Assembly: GCA_036939755.1 (NCBI GenBank)
Contig: JALLAZ010000277.1
Location: forward strand, 1-17,796
Source: Stephanodiscus triporus
Lineage: Eukaryota; Bacillariophyta; Thalassiosirophyceae; Thalassiosirales; Thalassiosiraceae
Direction: 5' to 3'
DNA: 17,796 bases
The first letter of the stretch is position 1. Each line of letters starts with the position of its first letter. The position numbers were made by a program, and so were the translations under genes. The notes beneath the pieces are model-generated. The model made no database searches, was not told where the DNA came from, and saw only the letters and a program-made list of their open reading frames with translations. Shown here piece by piece: positions 1-9,647 of this stretch.

Positions 1-230
1 GGAATATGATTACGATGATGGATGTTTGCGGCGCTCCGATGTCAAATCGCGTATCGAATGCTGCGGGATTATACGATGCATCATGATTACGAATGCAATC
101 GATTCGCTGAGACACTTCGATAGACAACGGTTCTGGTGCTGCGTGGGCGCTACCGGAGACATTGGCGGCATTCAGCAGCATGGATAGGAGAGTGCGCGCA
201 GAAATAATGGAACCGAAAAATAAGTCGCCT
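1..230. other. Unassigned window-edge sequence, open on both strands
   Basis: No gene can be named here. On the minus strand an ATG at 239-241 opens a frame that runs 80 codons to the window edge without a stop. Its first 35 residues have a hydrophobic stretch and an AHA|AP site that resemble a signal peptide, but it would overlap the MATE stop codon by about 10 bases on the same strand, which is unusual in a eukaryote. On the plus strand, a different frame is open from base 2 to a TAG at 185-187 and could be the last exon of a gene entering from the left and converging on the MATE gene. Neither has recognisable motifs, and at most one can be real. Confidence 0.2.
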
Positions 231-2187
231 CTAATCATCATTTATTCTTAATGCTGCCTCCGATGCTAGCTTCCTCCAGTCGCTTCGAAGGATGGCAATC
301 GTCCCCCCAATTGCGATGGCAAAAAGACCGGAGGTGATGCCCCACCACAGCCCCTCGACGCCAAACCCTAATCTGACGCCCAGAATGTATGCCAGGGGGA
401 TGCCGATTACGTAAAACGCGATAAAGTTGTACTTGGCAGCAAGGGCCTGACGGCCTGACCCGCGAAATATTCCCTGGACGCTGCAATTGATCGAGTCGGG
501 AAATTGAAATGCGACTGCTATCAGGATAAGCCGATGGGTCTTTCGGACGATGTCCAAGTCCGACGTGAACAGCCACGGGAGGGAATTCCTGAACGTCAGG
601 AGGAGCGCGACATTGACCACGCTCGTGAAAAAGCCGGACGCCAACGTGAGATTCGACGCGATTTCCGCCCGATGGACATCGCCGGCGCCCAAGGCGTTGC
701 CGACGCGAACGTTTCCCGAAACGGATACTCCCTGATAGAGGGTCCAGGTCAGTGAAGATATTTGCATGATGATGCTGTGGGCGCCTATTCCGACGATCGC
801 CTCATGACCGGGCAAAATCCCGCACAAGAGGGCGAGGACTTCGAATGCGACCCTTAGCGTGTTTGTGGATGGAATTGGAAATGAAAAAACATGTTAGGAC
901 GGGGATGCATTGGGATATGTTCTGTCAATACGATTCTCCGCGGCTTTCGCCCCACCCACCATTCAAACATCACTTGCAGCATGCCCGGGACTCCAATTCG
1001 CAGGAATTCCATGATTGCACCGTATCTCAATGCCTCGCTGACTATGAACCCCTCCCAGACTTGTTGCAAGAATTCCGAATCATCCTTCACAATGTCATCT
1101 TCGTTGTCCGTTCTATCGCCAACGTCCACCTCCAAGTAGCGCTGTGTTTTCCGCTCGTTGTCATTCCTCGGGGGATCGGCGGAATCATCGTACTCGCCAG
1201 AATTTCCCGACCCGATCACCATGCAAAGCAAGACGGTTGGAACCGTAACGAAATTCGCAACTGTACGTGCCACCGCCGCGCCCATCCACCCCCATGTCGT
1301 GCAATGGACAAGGTAATATCCCAACCCCAAATTAACCGCATTGGTCACCATGGCCGTTATCAGCATGGGCCCCGCTTCGTTCCTCGACTGGGACACCTTT
1401 TGTATCAGCTTGTATATATTGAGGAATAGCACGCCAGGCAACAGATAACGGATGAAATCTCCCGCCAGCGACGACACCTCCGCGGGTTGCCCCAGCGCTA
1501 CCAGTATGTAAGACGCGTGCCAGACTAGGACCCCGCTGAAAAGGAACACGACGGAAACGACGGCCACGCCCGTGAGGGAGTAGGTCCCCATTCTGGAGGT
1601 TTGGCTGGCCCCGAACGCCTGGGAGCAGAGCGTGTCCATCGCGGTGAGCAGACCTGCGTTTATTCGTCGGAGGTCGTGTCGTGCGTCGTGGCGAAAGGAA
1701 TGTCATTTTTGTTTTCTTCGCGCTCTGTAAAAAAACGAACGCATCGCATTGTTTTTCGCCACTCACCGTTCGCGGTGGCGAAGCACGTCACGTTGATCAG
1801 CATGACGGCGAGCGCCGCCGCATCCAAATGAAGCTGTTGCATGGACGTGGCCGCCGTCCCTCCTTCGCTCCCAGCGGCGTCGCCGGACGGGCCATCGTCG
1901 TAGTCGTCGTCGTCCTCGACTCGACCCACGAGCACGATCGTGACGATGCTCGGGAGCATCTCCAGGACGGACGTGATGATCACCGGCACGGATAGCCGGA
2001 CCATGCCCGCCATCTCGTCCCGCAGGAGTTCCTCGTCCTCGAGGAACGGCCGTGCTGCATCTCCGTCGCCGTCGGGAATCAGGGGTTTCCGTTCCGCGTC
2101 GTTGCCGCAGTTATTGACGCACATGGATCCATAGCGATGGTCGTTGTTTTGAAACGAGTCGCTCTCTTCTTCATACTGGGCCACCAT
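231..2187 (-). CDS. MATE-family multidrug/toxin efflux transporter, three exons
   Basis: This is an integral membrane antiporter of the MATE (DTX/NorM/SLC47) family, which exports organic cations or other metabolites using an ion gradient. Exons are 2187-1767, 1653-960 and 852-231; the introns are 113 and 107 nt (donors GTGAGT and GTGGGT). Joining them keeps frame and gives 578 residues. Splicing restores the family signature after TM2, reading ANG-LLTAMDTLCSQAFGA across the first junction. Other family features are the FEWVAFEVLALLCGILPG segment across the second junction, the VSVSGNVRVGNALGAG block of the second half, and the FRGSGRQ motif. The N-terminus is about 50 polar residues. There are acidic inserts in the TM1-TM2 loop (EDDDDYDDG) and a roughly 50-residue charged insert between the two six-helix lobes. 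The ATG at 2185-2187 is the first in frame. Substrate cannot be predicted. Exon 1 is more GC-rich than exon 3. Confidence 0.92.
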
Positions 2188-2531
2188 GGCGTTGATTCTT
2201 TTTAATTTCCATGTCTTAGCTGTGAATCTTGGCGGAGGCGACAGTGCTACCGTGGGATTTTTTGCTCATATCAAGGGATTTTTAGCTCGCGAGCAACCTC
2301 CGAAAAAAAGCCACATCGCACAACCTCGGAAAATGGCCAGGTATTGTATGGCCTCCTACCCCATGGCCGATTTTGCTCATTATTTCTCCACCAAAAATCA
2401 GGATTAAGTCTGGTTTGGGGGGGGAAGGAACCCATTTCCCAATGAATAATGATTATTAGTAACTCTCATTCTACATCTAGTATGTCTTTTTGCCTCTATT
2501 TGACATTGGCAACCAACCATGGCAAGAACAG
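2188..2531. other. Intergenic spacer upstream of the MATE gene, with short repeats
   Basis: No convincing coding sequence. As the 5' flank of the MATE gene it should carry its promoter. It holds three related copies of a GATTTT(TT)-GCTC element (2256-2271, 2277-2288 and 2369-2383; the middle copy has an inserted A) and a perfect 10-bp palindrome GCTCGCGAGC at 2285-2294. A G8 run lies near 2415. None is a motif I recognise. Confidence 0.4.
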
Positions 2532-2819
2532 ATGACGGGGACCGCCACCACCATCAGGGACAGAATTGGTCGAAGGATTGGCGTGGGAGACGATGATGAG
2601 GATTCCAACAATGTCGATCCAGGGAGGGGATCCGACGACGACGACAGTTCAGACGGCGGCTTAGGGAGCGCACGGGACGAGGAGATCTTGAGAAAATTGG
2701 GACTCTCGTATGCCCTCGCGGTGGACGAGGACGGGCTCGACGCATCGCAGGACATCGATCATTTTCATCCTGAGGCCCTCTGTTCGTTCCGAGTTCTGTG
2801 GGAGCTGCTCGCGCGATGA
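2532..2819 (+). CDS. Hypothetical small acidic protein (weak)
   Basis: A 95-codon frame begins at the first true ATG (2532) and ends at TGA 2817-2819. The frame is open leftward past that ATG, so an upstream exon is possible. The product has a central Asp/Ser-rich stretch (GDDDEDSN... SDDDDSSDGG) followed by a predicted helix (RDEEILRKLGLSYALAVDEDGLD). There is no signal peptide, membrane segment or family motif that I recognise. The opposite strand is also open over much of this interval, which weakens the coding case. It could be an exon of an unmodelled gene, a gene remnant, or chance. It lies head-to-head with the MATE gene. Confidence 0.3.
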   Translation: MTGTATTIRDRIGRRIGVGDDDEDSNNVDPGRGSDDDDSSDGGLGSARDEEILRKLGLSYALAVDEDGLDASQDIDHFHPEALCSFRVLWELLAR

Positions 2820-2900
2820 GGACGCGACCACCATTAATGTGGTCCTCAGCTATTGGGAGAAATGCGAAATTCCCCGCATGCTGAGGGGGATGAATCGGCG

Positions 2901-3022
2901 GAAACACATTTTTCAGATGTGTATGAGGAAACACATTTTTCAGAGGTGTATGAGGAAACACATTTTTCAGATGTGTAGAGGAAACTTTCGGATGTGGATC
3001 GTAGTGGGAACACATTTTTCAG
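2901..3022. repeat. 27-bp tandem minisatellite, about three units plus a decayed partial copy
   Basis: Units begin at 2901, 2928 and 2955, each starting GAAACACATTTTTCAG. Units 1 and 2 differ at one base; unit 3 loses one base near its end. A diverged copy of the 15-base start (GAACACATTTTTCAG) recurs at 3008-3022. Each unit contains a 6-bp inverted repeat, ACACAT and ATGTGT, around the loop TTTTCAG (2904-2922 in unit 1; one mismatch in unit 2). Because 27 is a multiple of three, the repeat leaves frames open on both strands, which gives spurious 9-residue peptide repeats. Confidence 0.9.
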
Positions 3023-3839
3023 TGAGTCAAATTTACATTGAGTCGAAATCATAAGAAAACAAAGGCTCGACGACTATTATCTAAAAGGTATTATCTAAAA
3101 TTTATGTGCGCGGATGCTCCTTTCTTTGCTTTCTTTGCTTTCTATGCTTTGAGGCAGTGAATCTCTCTGTGCCGATGAAGAGGAGGGGAAACGAGGAGAT
3201 GGGCCAACCACAAGCGTTGATCATGATAGTTGGAGGGATGTGCTTCCCTGAGGATAGCGTCGATAGCTACAACACCGATTGGGGCGAAGGCGCCCGCCTT
3301 TGACGGTGCAATGGGCATCAAGACGCTGACCTTGGGCATCGCGACTGCCTGCTCCTTGTCCTCCTGACGACTCCCTTTGCTTCCGCCGCTGCCTCCGCCG
3401 CCGCTGCTTATGTCTTTGCCATGTCATTGTCATCAGTGGCTGCTCCCCCTCCTGTGTGGTTGCTTGTATTTGTCATCATCTGGGTGACTGTTGATTATCT
3501 ACACATCGTTCGAATTGCCACACCATCTAACGTATACCCCCCCTCCTTGCTCCCTACTTCTTCCTGCAGTTGTCTTCACAGGAGTAACTGTTACAAAAGT
3601 CAAAGGTGAGCTGATATTTAACCATCAGCGGCAGCACGCGTTGTGGAGGAGCGTCTCGTAGAGGAGCTGATCCAGCCTCCTGTTTCGGCCCGTGATGTTT
3701 GGGATGCTACTCGATTGGCTTGTTGGTACCGCTCTATTGTTACTACGGTATCTTGATTTATTTGGCTGAATAACTTTGTGATGATTTTGAATTCACTGAC
3801 TGCTCTTGTTTTACGCAACTTAGATCTATCAGATTCATC
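3023..3839. other. Gene-poor interval before the secreted-protein gene
   Basis: No gene can be supported. There is a small pyrimidine-rich repeat at 3118-3150 (TTTCTTTGC repeated, then TTTCTATGC). Several frames of 60-70 codons occur on both strands (for example minus 3142-3339 and plus 3421-3609), but they overlap one another and show no motif. A plus-strand frame at about 3626-3754 ends at a TGA and looks faintly protein-like (VVEERLVEELIQPP). A GTATCT donor-like site near 3749 and a CAACTTAG acceptor-like site near 3821 could bound a 5'-UTR intron of the gene starting at 3840. This is speculative. Confidence 0.3.
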
Positions 3840-4388
3840 ATGAAGCTCTTCACTCCCTTCACCTCCATCATGGCCCTCACAGCTTCCTTAGCTTTTGCTG
3901 AGAATGTCTCAGCTTGACTTCTTGGTGGCCGCCAAGTTGTTGAAAGAGTCCTCGTTACTGGACCTGATGCCGGTTATTGTGAATTCTTAGGTCTACCTTC
4001 TAGTTGTGATGCAAACTACATGCTACAAACAATCAAGTTTGCAGATGGAGTGGAGGGCATCCTACAAGATTCCTTCGGTTCTGGCAAGGGGCTACATGGA
4101 AAATTTGATTGCCTTGAGATTGGTTTCAAGGATGGTTACAAGATTGCAGTTCTTTCCGGAATCTTAACTGCAGGCTCTCGTTTTGCAGGCGATCGTTTTT
4201 ATAGTTTTGTAAAGATTGTCTCCGATGGAACACCTGAGGAAAAAGGTTATTATACCTTGACTTTAGGCTTCACTTCCTCTGAGCCTACCTGTACCGATCT
4301 TCTGAACTTGGGAAATTACACTAACAGTGCCTATGGTTACGCTTGGAATGAGCATCGCACTGGAGTGCTTAAGATTGAAAAGAACTAG
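3840..4388 (+). pseudogene. Small secreted protein of unknown family, frame broken by one TGA
   Basis: An ATG at 3840 opens a 25-codon signal peptide (MKLFTPFTSIMALTASLAFA, likely cut after AFA) followed at once by TGA (3915-3917, codon 26). The same frame then continues for 156 sense codons to a normal TAG at 4386-4388. The downstream part is clearly protein-like: four cysteines (two close together in YCEFLGLPSSC), a run of alternating hydrophobic residues suggesting beta strands, and one N-linked glycosylation sequon (NYT). An independent start at the ATG at 4020 would give 122 residues without a signal peptide. The only GT dinucleotide between ATG and TGA is at 3906-3907, and no nearby AG restores frame, so splicing does not remove the stop. 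A CGA-to-TGA change (Arg to stop) is the simplest origin. I do not recognise the family. A functional readthrough gene, polymorphism or sequencing error remain possible. Confidence 0.6.
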
Positions 4389-4702
4389 ATAAATCTGGGA
4401 GTTCATGTCGCCATTAGCATTGATCCCCCAATCAAACTGCCCTAATTCGACACAAATCACATCAAGTTGGCCTGCCTGTCTGCCTATCTGCACCCACAAA
4501 TCAACAAGAAAAACATAAACAATAAACACATGGGAAATGCCCCAAACAAAAATCAAAAGACGTGCCACGTTCACGATAAGCAAGAGAGTACCACTGGGAT
4601 TTTGAACTGGATTTTATCCCTTTCACATCTTTAGAGAGAGATGGTCTAAGAACCTTGTAAAGGAATACATTATCCTAGAGGCAAATAACTTATTTATCAA
4701 AA
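4389..4702. other. Convergent intergenic spacer
   Basis: This AT-rich spacer lies between the stop of the secreted-protein gene and the stop of SEC15, so it should hold both 3' ends. The minus-strand frame at 4263-4583 overlaps the secreted-protein gene and has no family features. There is no ATGA tetranucleotide between 4389 and 4710, so a canonical SECIS core is absent from the 3' flank of the TGA-containing gene. Confidence 0.5.
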
Positions 4703-7700
4703 TTAAGTAGATGACCCAAGCTGCATTCGAACTATTTTTGTCAGTTGAATGACTTCCTTCTTTTCAAGCATTAAAAAATCATTCCTCACCACGCTTGAGC
4801 CTCTGGCCATAAGCTTTTCACCCTGAGTAAGGAAAACATAAGAATCTTAGTCAGAATAATACGTCATGAAAAAGAAGTTACAACATGTTGGTGTAAACCA
4901 AACTCACTAGACCTGTCCCAACATACTTCTCCAACACATTGTACACTTTGTCAAGGGACAAAAACGGGTATTTCATTCTACGTGATGAATGGTTCTCGGG
5001 CAACAGCAGCATTGGCAGCTCTTGATCCAACAGGGCAGTGGTAAGGCATTTCAATTCATTGAAGCACTCCCTCAATTGACCAACACCAGTGCCATCAGCG
5101 AAAGCTTCGAAATGTTGAATGTCAGTGGATAGATTCTTGAGACCGAAGGCGTCTAACTTGGCCACAGGTTGTATGTTGGAAGCAAGCTTCCCTTTCACTT
5201 CTGAGTCTTCGACGGGATCTGTGAGCAATTTTACCAATCGCTCGGCCACGTGACCACAACAAGAGAAATGCAGACCAGCACGTGACCCATCATCCATTGG
5301 CCCAAGACACTGAAATGTTGTCCGCATGTACTCGACGATACTCTCTGCATAAGCATTTGGTGATTCTCTCACAGATTTGCAAACCCATGAAAAGTTCTCC
5401 AATGAAAAGTCAATTAGCATGTCAATTTTGTTCCGACAGATTTCATACACCATGCTGTACATACTAGCAACTTGCTTGTCACATGCTTTGCATGCCCCAT
5501 CAAGAACGGAGTCTGCGTATTCAAAAGTCTGTTCGACCTGATCCGCTTTCACAAGTCCGATGTGACACAATCCTCTCATGAAAGTTCCAAATAATCGAGG
5601 AAGAGTTGCTTCTAGGGCGGAAATGTCCGCGGTGATCTGAACCGCATGTTCCACAGTTAATTCATCAAAATGCGAGTAACCATCCTTCATGCCCACTGCG
5701 GCTACAGCAACACATTCCTCGAGACAATCCAAAATGTACCCAGCTATTCTTCCACCTTGTTTTGAGGCGAATACTTGACCAAGCTCTTCTTGACTCAAGG
5801 CGAAAGCCGTAAAGACAATCACACGAGCGTGAATAGAGCGAATTATTTGTGGCACTGATTGACTGAACGTGTACAATTCATTCTCGCCCAAAATTTGGTT
5901 CATGGTTCCACGTTGAGTTCTTAAAGATGGGTCCATACTGTCCAGGGCGCTTGAAATTTGTCTTTGTTTCATTTCGCTCAAACCAAAGGGGAAGTCAAGG
6001 ACCTCCTCTGGCGGGACTTTGGAGGGAGAACAACCATCGTCGGCATCTTTATTAAACGTACTGCCTCCTGGATTGCTCTTGTTGAAACGAAGGGCGCTCA
6101 GTTGAGACCTCCCAACTTGCAGGGGTTCCTTTTTGCCATCACCAATATACTTATTAGTCTGATTCAGCTGCTCCTCCTGTGCCACCTTTAGGCCTGTCAT
6201 AATTATGTCCACGTCCATCGCTAGTAGTTCTTTGTCACTCTTCCGCGTTGATGAGCTAGGGTGCACGATCTTAAGAGCCGAACGAAACGCCGCCACAAGG
6301 CATGAAGCTCTTGCTAATTCTACCAACGTCGCCCCAACCGCACGCTTGCGTATGAGGTTCCCTAGCTCTGAGATCAGAGCACGCTCGTATCGCTCGGAGC
6401 TCTCACGGAAACTTGATCCCCGTCCAGTTGTGGCAGTGATGCGGACAGAGGTCTTGTCACCAGCTTTGGTCGTAACGTCCGCATCTTTCTTGTCGGCCAT
6501 GGTATCGTCGTCATCCGCAAAGTCCAGCTCCAACGCTGCCTCGACGGCACAGAAACCTACCAAACTGGCGCACAAGTGAGGCAGACTCTTTGCGAAGAAT
6601 ATCCTGTCCGTGCCTAAACTGACATCATCTCCGGTCAGAGATGACAGCGAGCTGCGAGTTTCATTCTTATCCTTATCGCCGCCTTTTTTGTCTGTCGCGC
6701 CTGAGATTTTCATGTCTCCGAAGCGGTTATTTTCATAGTATTGACGAAACTCCTCTTCCCTGCCGAGGATCTTGAATGCCAGCTCAGCTCGACGAACTGG
6801 ATGCACAGTCTCAGGCAGGGCAAGTAGCTTTGCCTGGTCATCTCCCCTGCAAAGAATAGACGATTCGTACGCATAGTTAGAATGAGTGCAATTTCCGAAC
6901 GCCCGGCATCGGACCAACTGGAGGGGGGGGGGAGGGGGGGGGGGAGGGGACGATGAAGTCACGGGAGATGGTACTCACTTTGGGTTGGCATCATGCGACA
7001 GAACTGACGGTGTCAATACCTCAGCCCACTGCGAGCGTTTGGCACTTCCCGATCGTTTGCTCGCCATGACTAGATCAGCACTCGTTCCCCCCCCGCGATG
7101 ACTGGCCTTGAATCCCAACGAGGACCGTCCATGTCCACTCCTATTCATAGTCATTGCGCTGTGCCCACTTCCGTCCATGCCCTTTCCATCGCCACTCGTC
7201 CAATCGGTGCTGAGGATGAGCTGCAACTCCTCGCCGGTGCCCTCGTCCCAGCATCGGTACCAGCCGAACGCGCTCGCCAGCGCCTCGGCCCGCCGACCCA
7301 TGCCCATGCCGCCGGGAGAACCCTCCAACCTAGTCGCCTCCCGCTGGCAGTCCCGCTCGAACCAATACCCCGCCCTCGCCTCCCTCGCGACCCTGCCCCT
7401 CTGGCTTGCGCGCGATATCAGGTTGTCCGCGTTCTTCGCGCGCCACGCGTAGGACTGGATCTTCCCCCCGAGCCCGAGCGATCCCGGACCGATCGCGACC
7501 GACGACGAACACCGTCGGAGGGCGGCGCGGCCGGACTTGGCCGCGTCCCCCCCCGATCGCAACGAAAGGAACCATCGATTGAGACCCCGTCGCGCTCCCA
7601 TCAACACCTCGTTCTCGATCTTCGGGAGCATCTGCATCGCGCGCAGGCCGAACGGCGTGTCCTCCAGCCGCAGGACGGACGGCGATGCGGCGAAAACGAC

Positions 7701-9083
7701 CGCGGACGACGAGGAGGAGGAGGAGGAGGAGGTCGACGGGTGGCGGGGCAATACGCCCCCCCCCCCGTCCATCGCGACGGCGGCCGGGCCTTCCCCGCCG
7801 ACGCCGACGCCGACGCCGACGCCCGGCGTCGTCGTCCTGACCGATCCCATCATCGCGCCGAGTCCCATCATCGTCGTCGTCGCGTCCCCCCCCCCCCCCG
7901 CGATCATCCCCCCGCGCATCAGGCTCCCCAGAGGCGCCGAGAGGCACGCCCTCGCCTCCTCGACCGCGTCGATCGCGGAACGCGGCCGGCCGAGCGCGGC
8001 CTGCCTCCTCGCCCTCTCGAGCAGCACGGCCACGCGACGGCACGCGTGAACCATCGACGACATCGTGCGCGCGCGGGCGTCGGAGTGACGTAGGCGCTCG
8101 AGGCGCACGGCCGATTCGAGCATGTTCCGTCCGGTGTTTTCTTGGAGTTCTTGGTTGGCCTTTTTTTTGTTGTGTTCGATGATGTTATCGTTGTGGTTGA
8201 TGTTTTGTGGTTGATGTTTTCGATGTAAGTAAGTATTGTAGGGTGCAAAAAAGAAGATATTTGCGGCGAGAGACGGACGGAGCCGGATGGTTCGAAGGAA
8301 GCGAAAGGGGGACGTCAATATATATATACATACATATATCGAGGCAATCGATGAGTAATTCATCGCATGAGGGAGAGGGGGTCGCCCATCCGTCCAATCC
8401 CGAGACGAGTAAAAAAAGAAGAAGTAAAAACATAAAATTCTCACCTCTTCGAGGCTGTTCTTGACCTCCTCGCACGGCCCGCCCAACGCCGCCACGACCT
8501 TCCCCGCGCTCTCGAGGAAGTCCTCCGAGTGATCGTGACACACCCTCCCGATGACGCCCTGCGCCTCCTTCCCCTGATGCACGAGCTCGGCGTGGAGTTC
8601 CTTGTCGAGTCCGCGCTCGATCGAAGATGCCACCGTCGACGCCAATAAGAAAGTCGAATGCTGACGAGAGCGCAGACGCGCCTCGAGCTTGGCCGTCTCG
8701 AGCGCGTGATTGGAGTGCTCCTCGTCCTTCCAATTGTTGTTTCCGTTGTTGTTGTTGTTGTTGTTGCCGCCGCCTCCTCCTCCATAATAATAATAATAAT
8801 CCTCGGCCACCCCCCCCCCCGCCCCTCCCCCCTCGAGCAAAAAGTCCGGCGGACGGGTGGCGTCCGCGACTAGGCGCGAGACCGCCTCCTCCCGACGACG
8901 ACGCGCGCGCTTGTCGACGGTGCCCAATTTCACCACCGCCGATACCTTGGCCCAGCTCGCGGATTTGGGAGGAGGATGATGGGCGAGGGAGGGGTCGTTT
9001 TCGTTTTCGTTTTCGTTTAAGAGCGCATCGTCCGGGACGTCGCCGAACGGGTTGGTAGACGCGGCCATGTCCGTCGCCGACAT
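4703..9083 (-). CDS. SEC15: Exocyst complex subunit SEC15/EXOC6, four exons
   Basis: Sec15 is the exocyst subunit that binds Rab GTPases on secretory vesicles and helps tether them to the plasma membrane. Exons are 9083-8445, 8159-6979, 6846-4908 and 4822-4703; introns are 285, 132 and 85 nt, and all junctions keep frame, giving 1292 residues. Family features: the N-terminal helical region ending [20 protein letters not shown] across junction 1; the ...[27 protein letters not shown] segment of exon 2; the [14 protein letters not shown] motif near residue 640; and the Sec15 C-terminal helical domain in exons 3-4 ([13 protein letters not shown] through [22 protein letters not shown] and [15 protein letters not shown]). 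It is longer than the usual 750-850 residues because of low-complexity inserts (Tyr5-Gly6-Asn7 near residue 100, Gly/Val/Ser tracts in exon 2, charged inserts in exon 3). An NPF tripeptide at residues 11-13 could bind EH domains. Start chosen at 9083; the ATG at 9068 is an alternative. GC content drops sharply between exons 2 and 3. Confidence 0.92.
8160..8444 (-). other. SEC15 intron 1, stop-free and a multiple of three
   Basis: Donor GAG|GTGAGA and acceptor AAAAAAAAG|GCC bound a 285-nt intron. It is AT-rich, unlike the flanking exons, and has a TATATA/CATATA tract around 8319-8339. It has no stop codon in the coding frame, so retention would add 95 residues. The intron translation is compositionally unlike the exons (Phe/Tyr then Asn/His/Lys-rich), and removing it joins two family-conserved helices, so I treat it as an intron. 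Confidence 0.85.
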
Positions 9084-9370
9084 GGTGCACACTACTGGGT
9101 GCTGAGAGTGAGTCGGAGATAAGGTACACGGTAGGTACATACTCTACCTCGTAGGTACACTATCTACCTACACTCTATCGTACCATACTCTACTCTACAT
9201 AGCGGATAAAGGGAATGAATTCGGGGTGAATAATTCGTCTTTGCATTTCCATCATTAATCCCCACGCTCGATATCCCGAGATCCAAAAACCATAGAGTAA
9301 AAAATAAACCGAACCTCCCCTCCTTTTTCCCGCAATTCATATAAAGAATAAATATAGATAGAGGTAATTC
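9084..9370. promoter_or_regulatory. Divergent SEC15-COQ4 promoter region with TAGGTA/TACCTA inverted repeats
   Basis: The 287 bases between the two start codons must hold both promoters. Bases 9131-9171 contain four alternating copies of GTAGGTA and (C)TACCT. One pair is a perfect 7-bp inverted repeat, GTAGGTA at 9151-9157 and TACCTAC at 9165-9171. TACTCTACATA follows at 9191-9201. A TATAAAG at 9340-9346 sits about 25 bases before the COQ4 ATG, which is close for a TATA box unless the 5' UTR is very short. Function of these motifs is inferred only from position and recurrence. Confidence 0.45.
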
Positions 9371-9605
9371 ATGGCCACAATGATCCGGGGCGTCGCCTCC
9401 CTCCCGCTGCTCCGACGGACGACGACGACGACGGCGACGGCGACGGCCGGCCTCCGCCCGTCTCCTCCCGGGGACGACGACGCGACGTCGTCGTCGTCGC
9501 TTGGTCGTGGTCGTCGTCGTCGTGCGCCCGACTTCCAACCCCCCCCGTCGTCCTCGGCCGCCGATCGCCGTCGTCGTCGCGCGATGACGACGACGACGAC
9601 GACCA

Positions 9606-9647
<42 letters not shown>

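Noticed and set aside
2901..3022. CRISPR array
   Set aside because: The units are directly adjacent with no unique spacers, and the DNA is eukaryotic.
3142..3339. 65-codon minus-strand frame
   Set aside because: It starts with a true ATG and looks mildly protein-like, but overlapping frames on both strands are equally long and there is no motif or splice support.
3915..3917. TGA as selenocysteine codon
   Set aside because: No ATGA core of a SECIS element in the 3' flank (4389-4710), and the position directly after a signal-peptide cleavage site is not typical of a redox active site.
7098..8093. 331-codon plus-strand open frame
   Set aside because: Antisense to SEC15 exon 2, Arg/Pro-rich, no motif; GC-rich DNA lacks stops.
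8319..8339. TATA-rich tract as a promoter
   Set aside because: It lies inside SEC15 intron 1 and has no gene start nearby; simple TA repeat is the easier reading.
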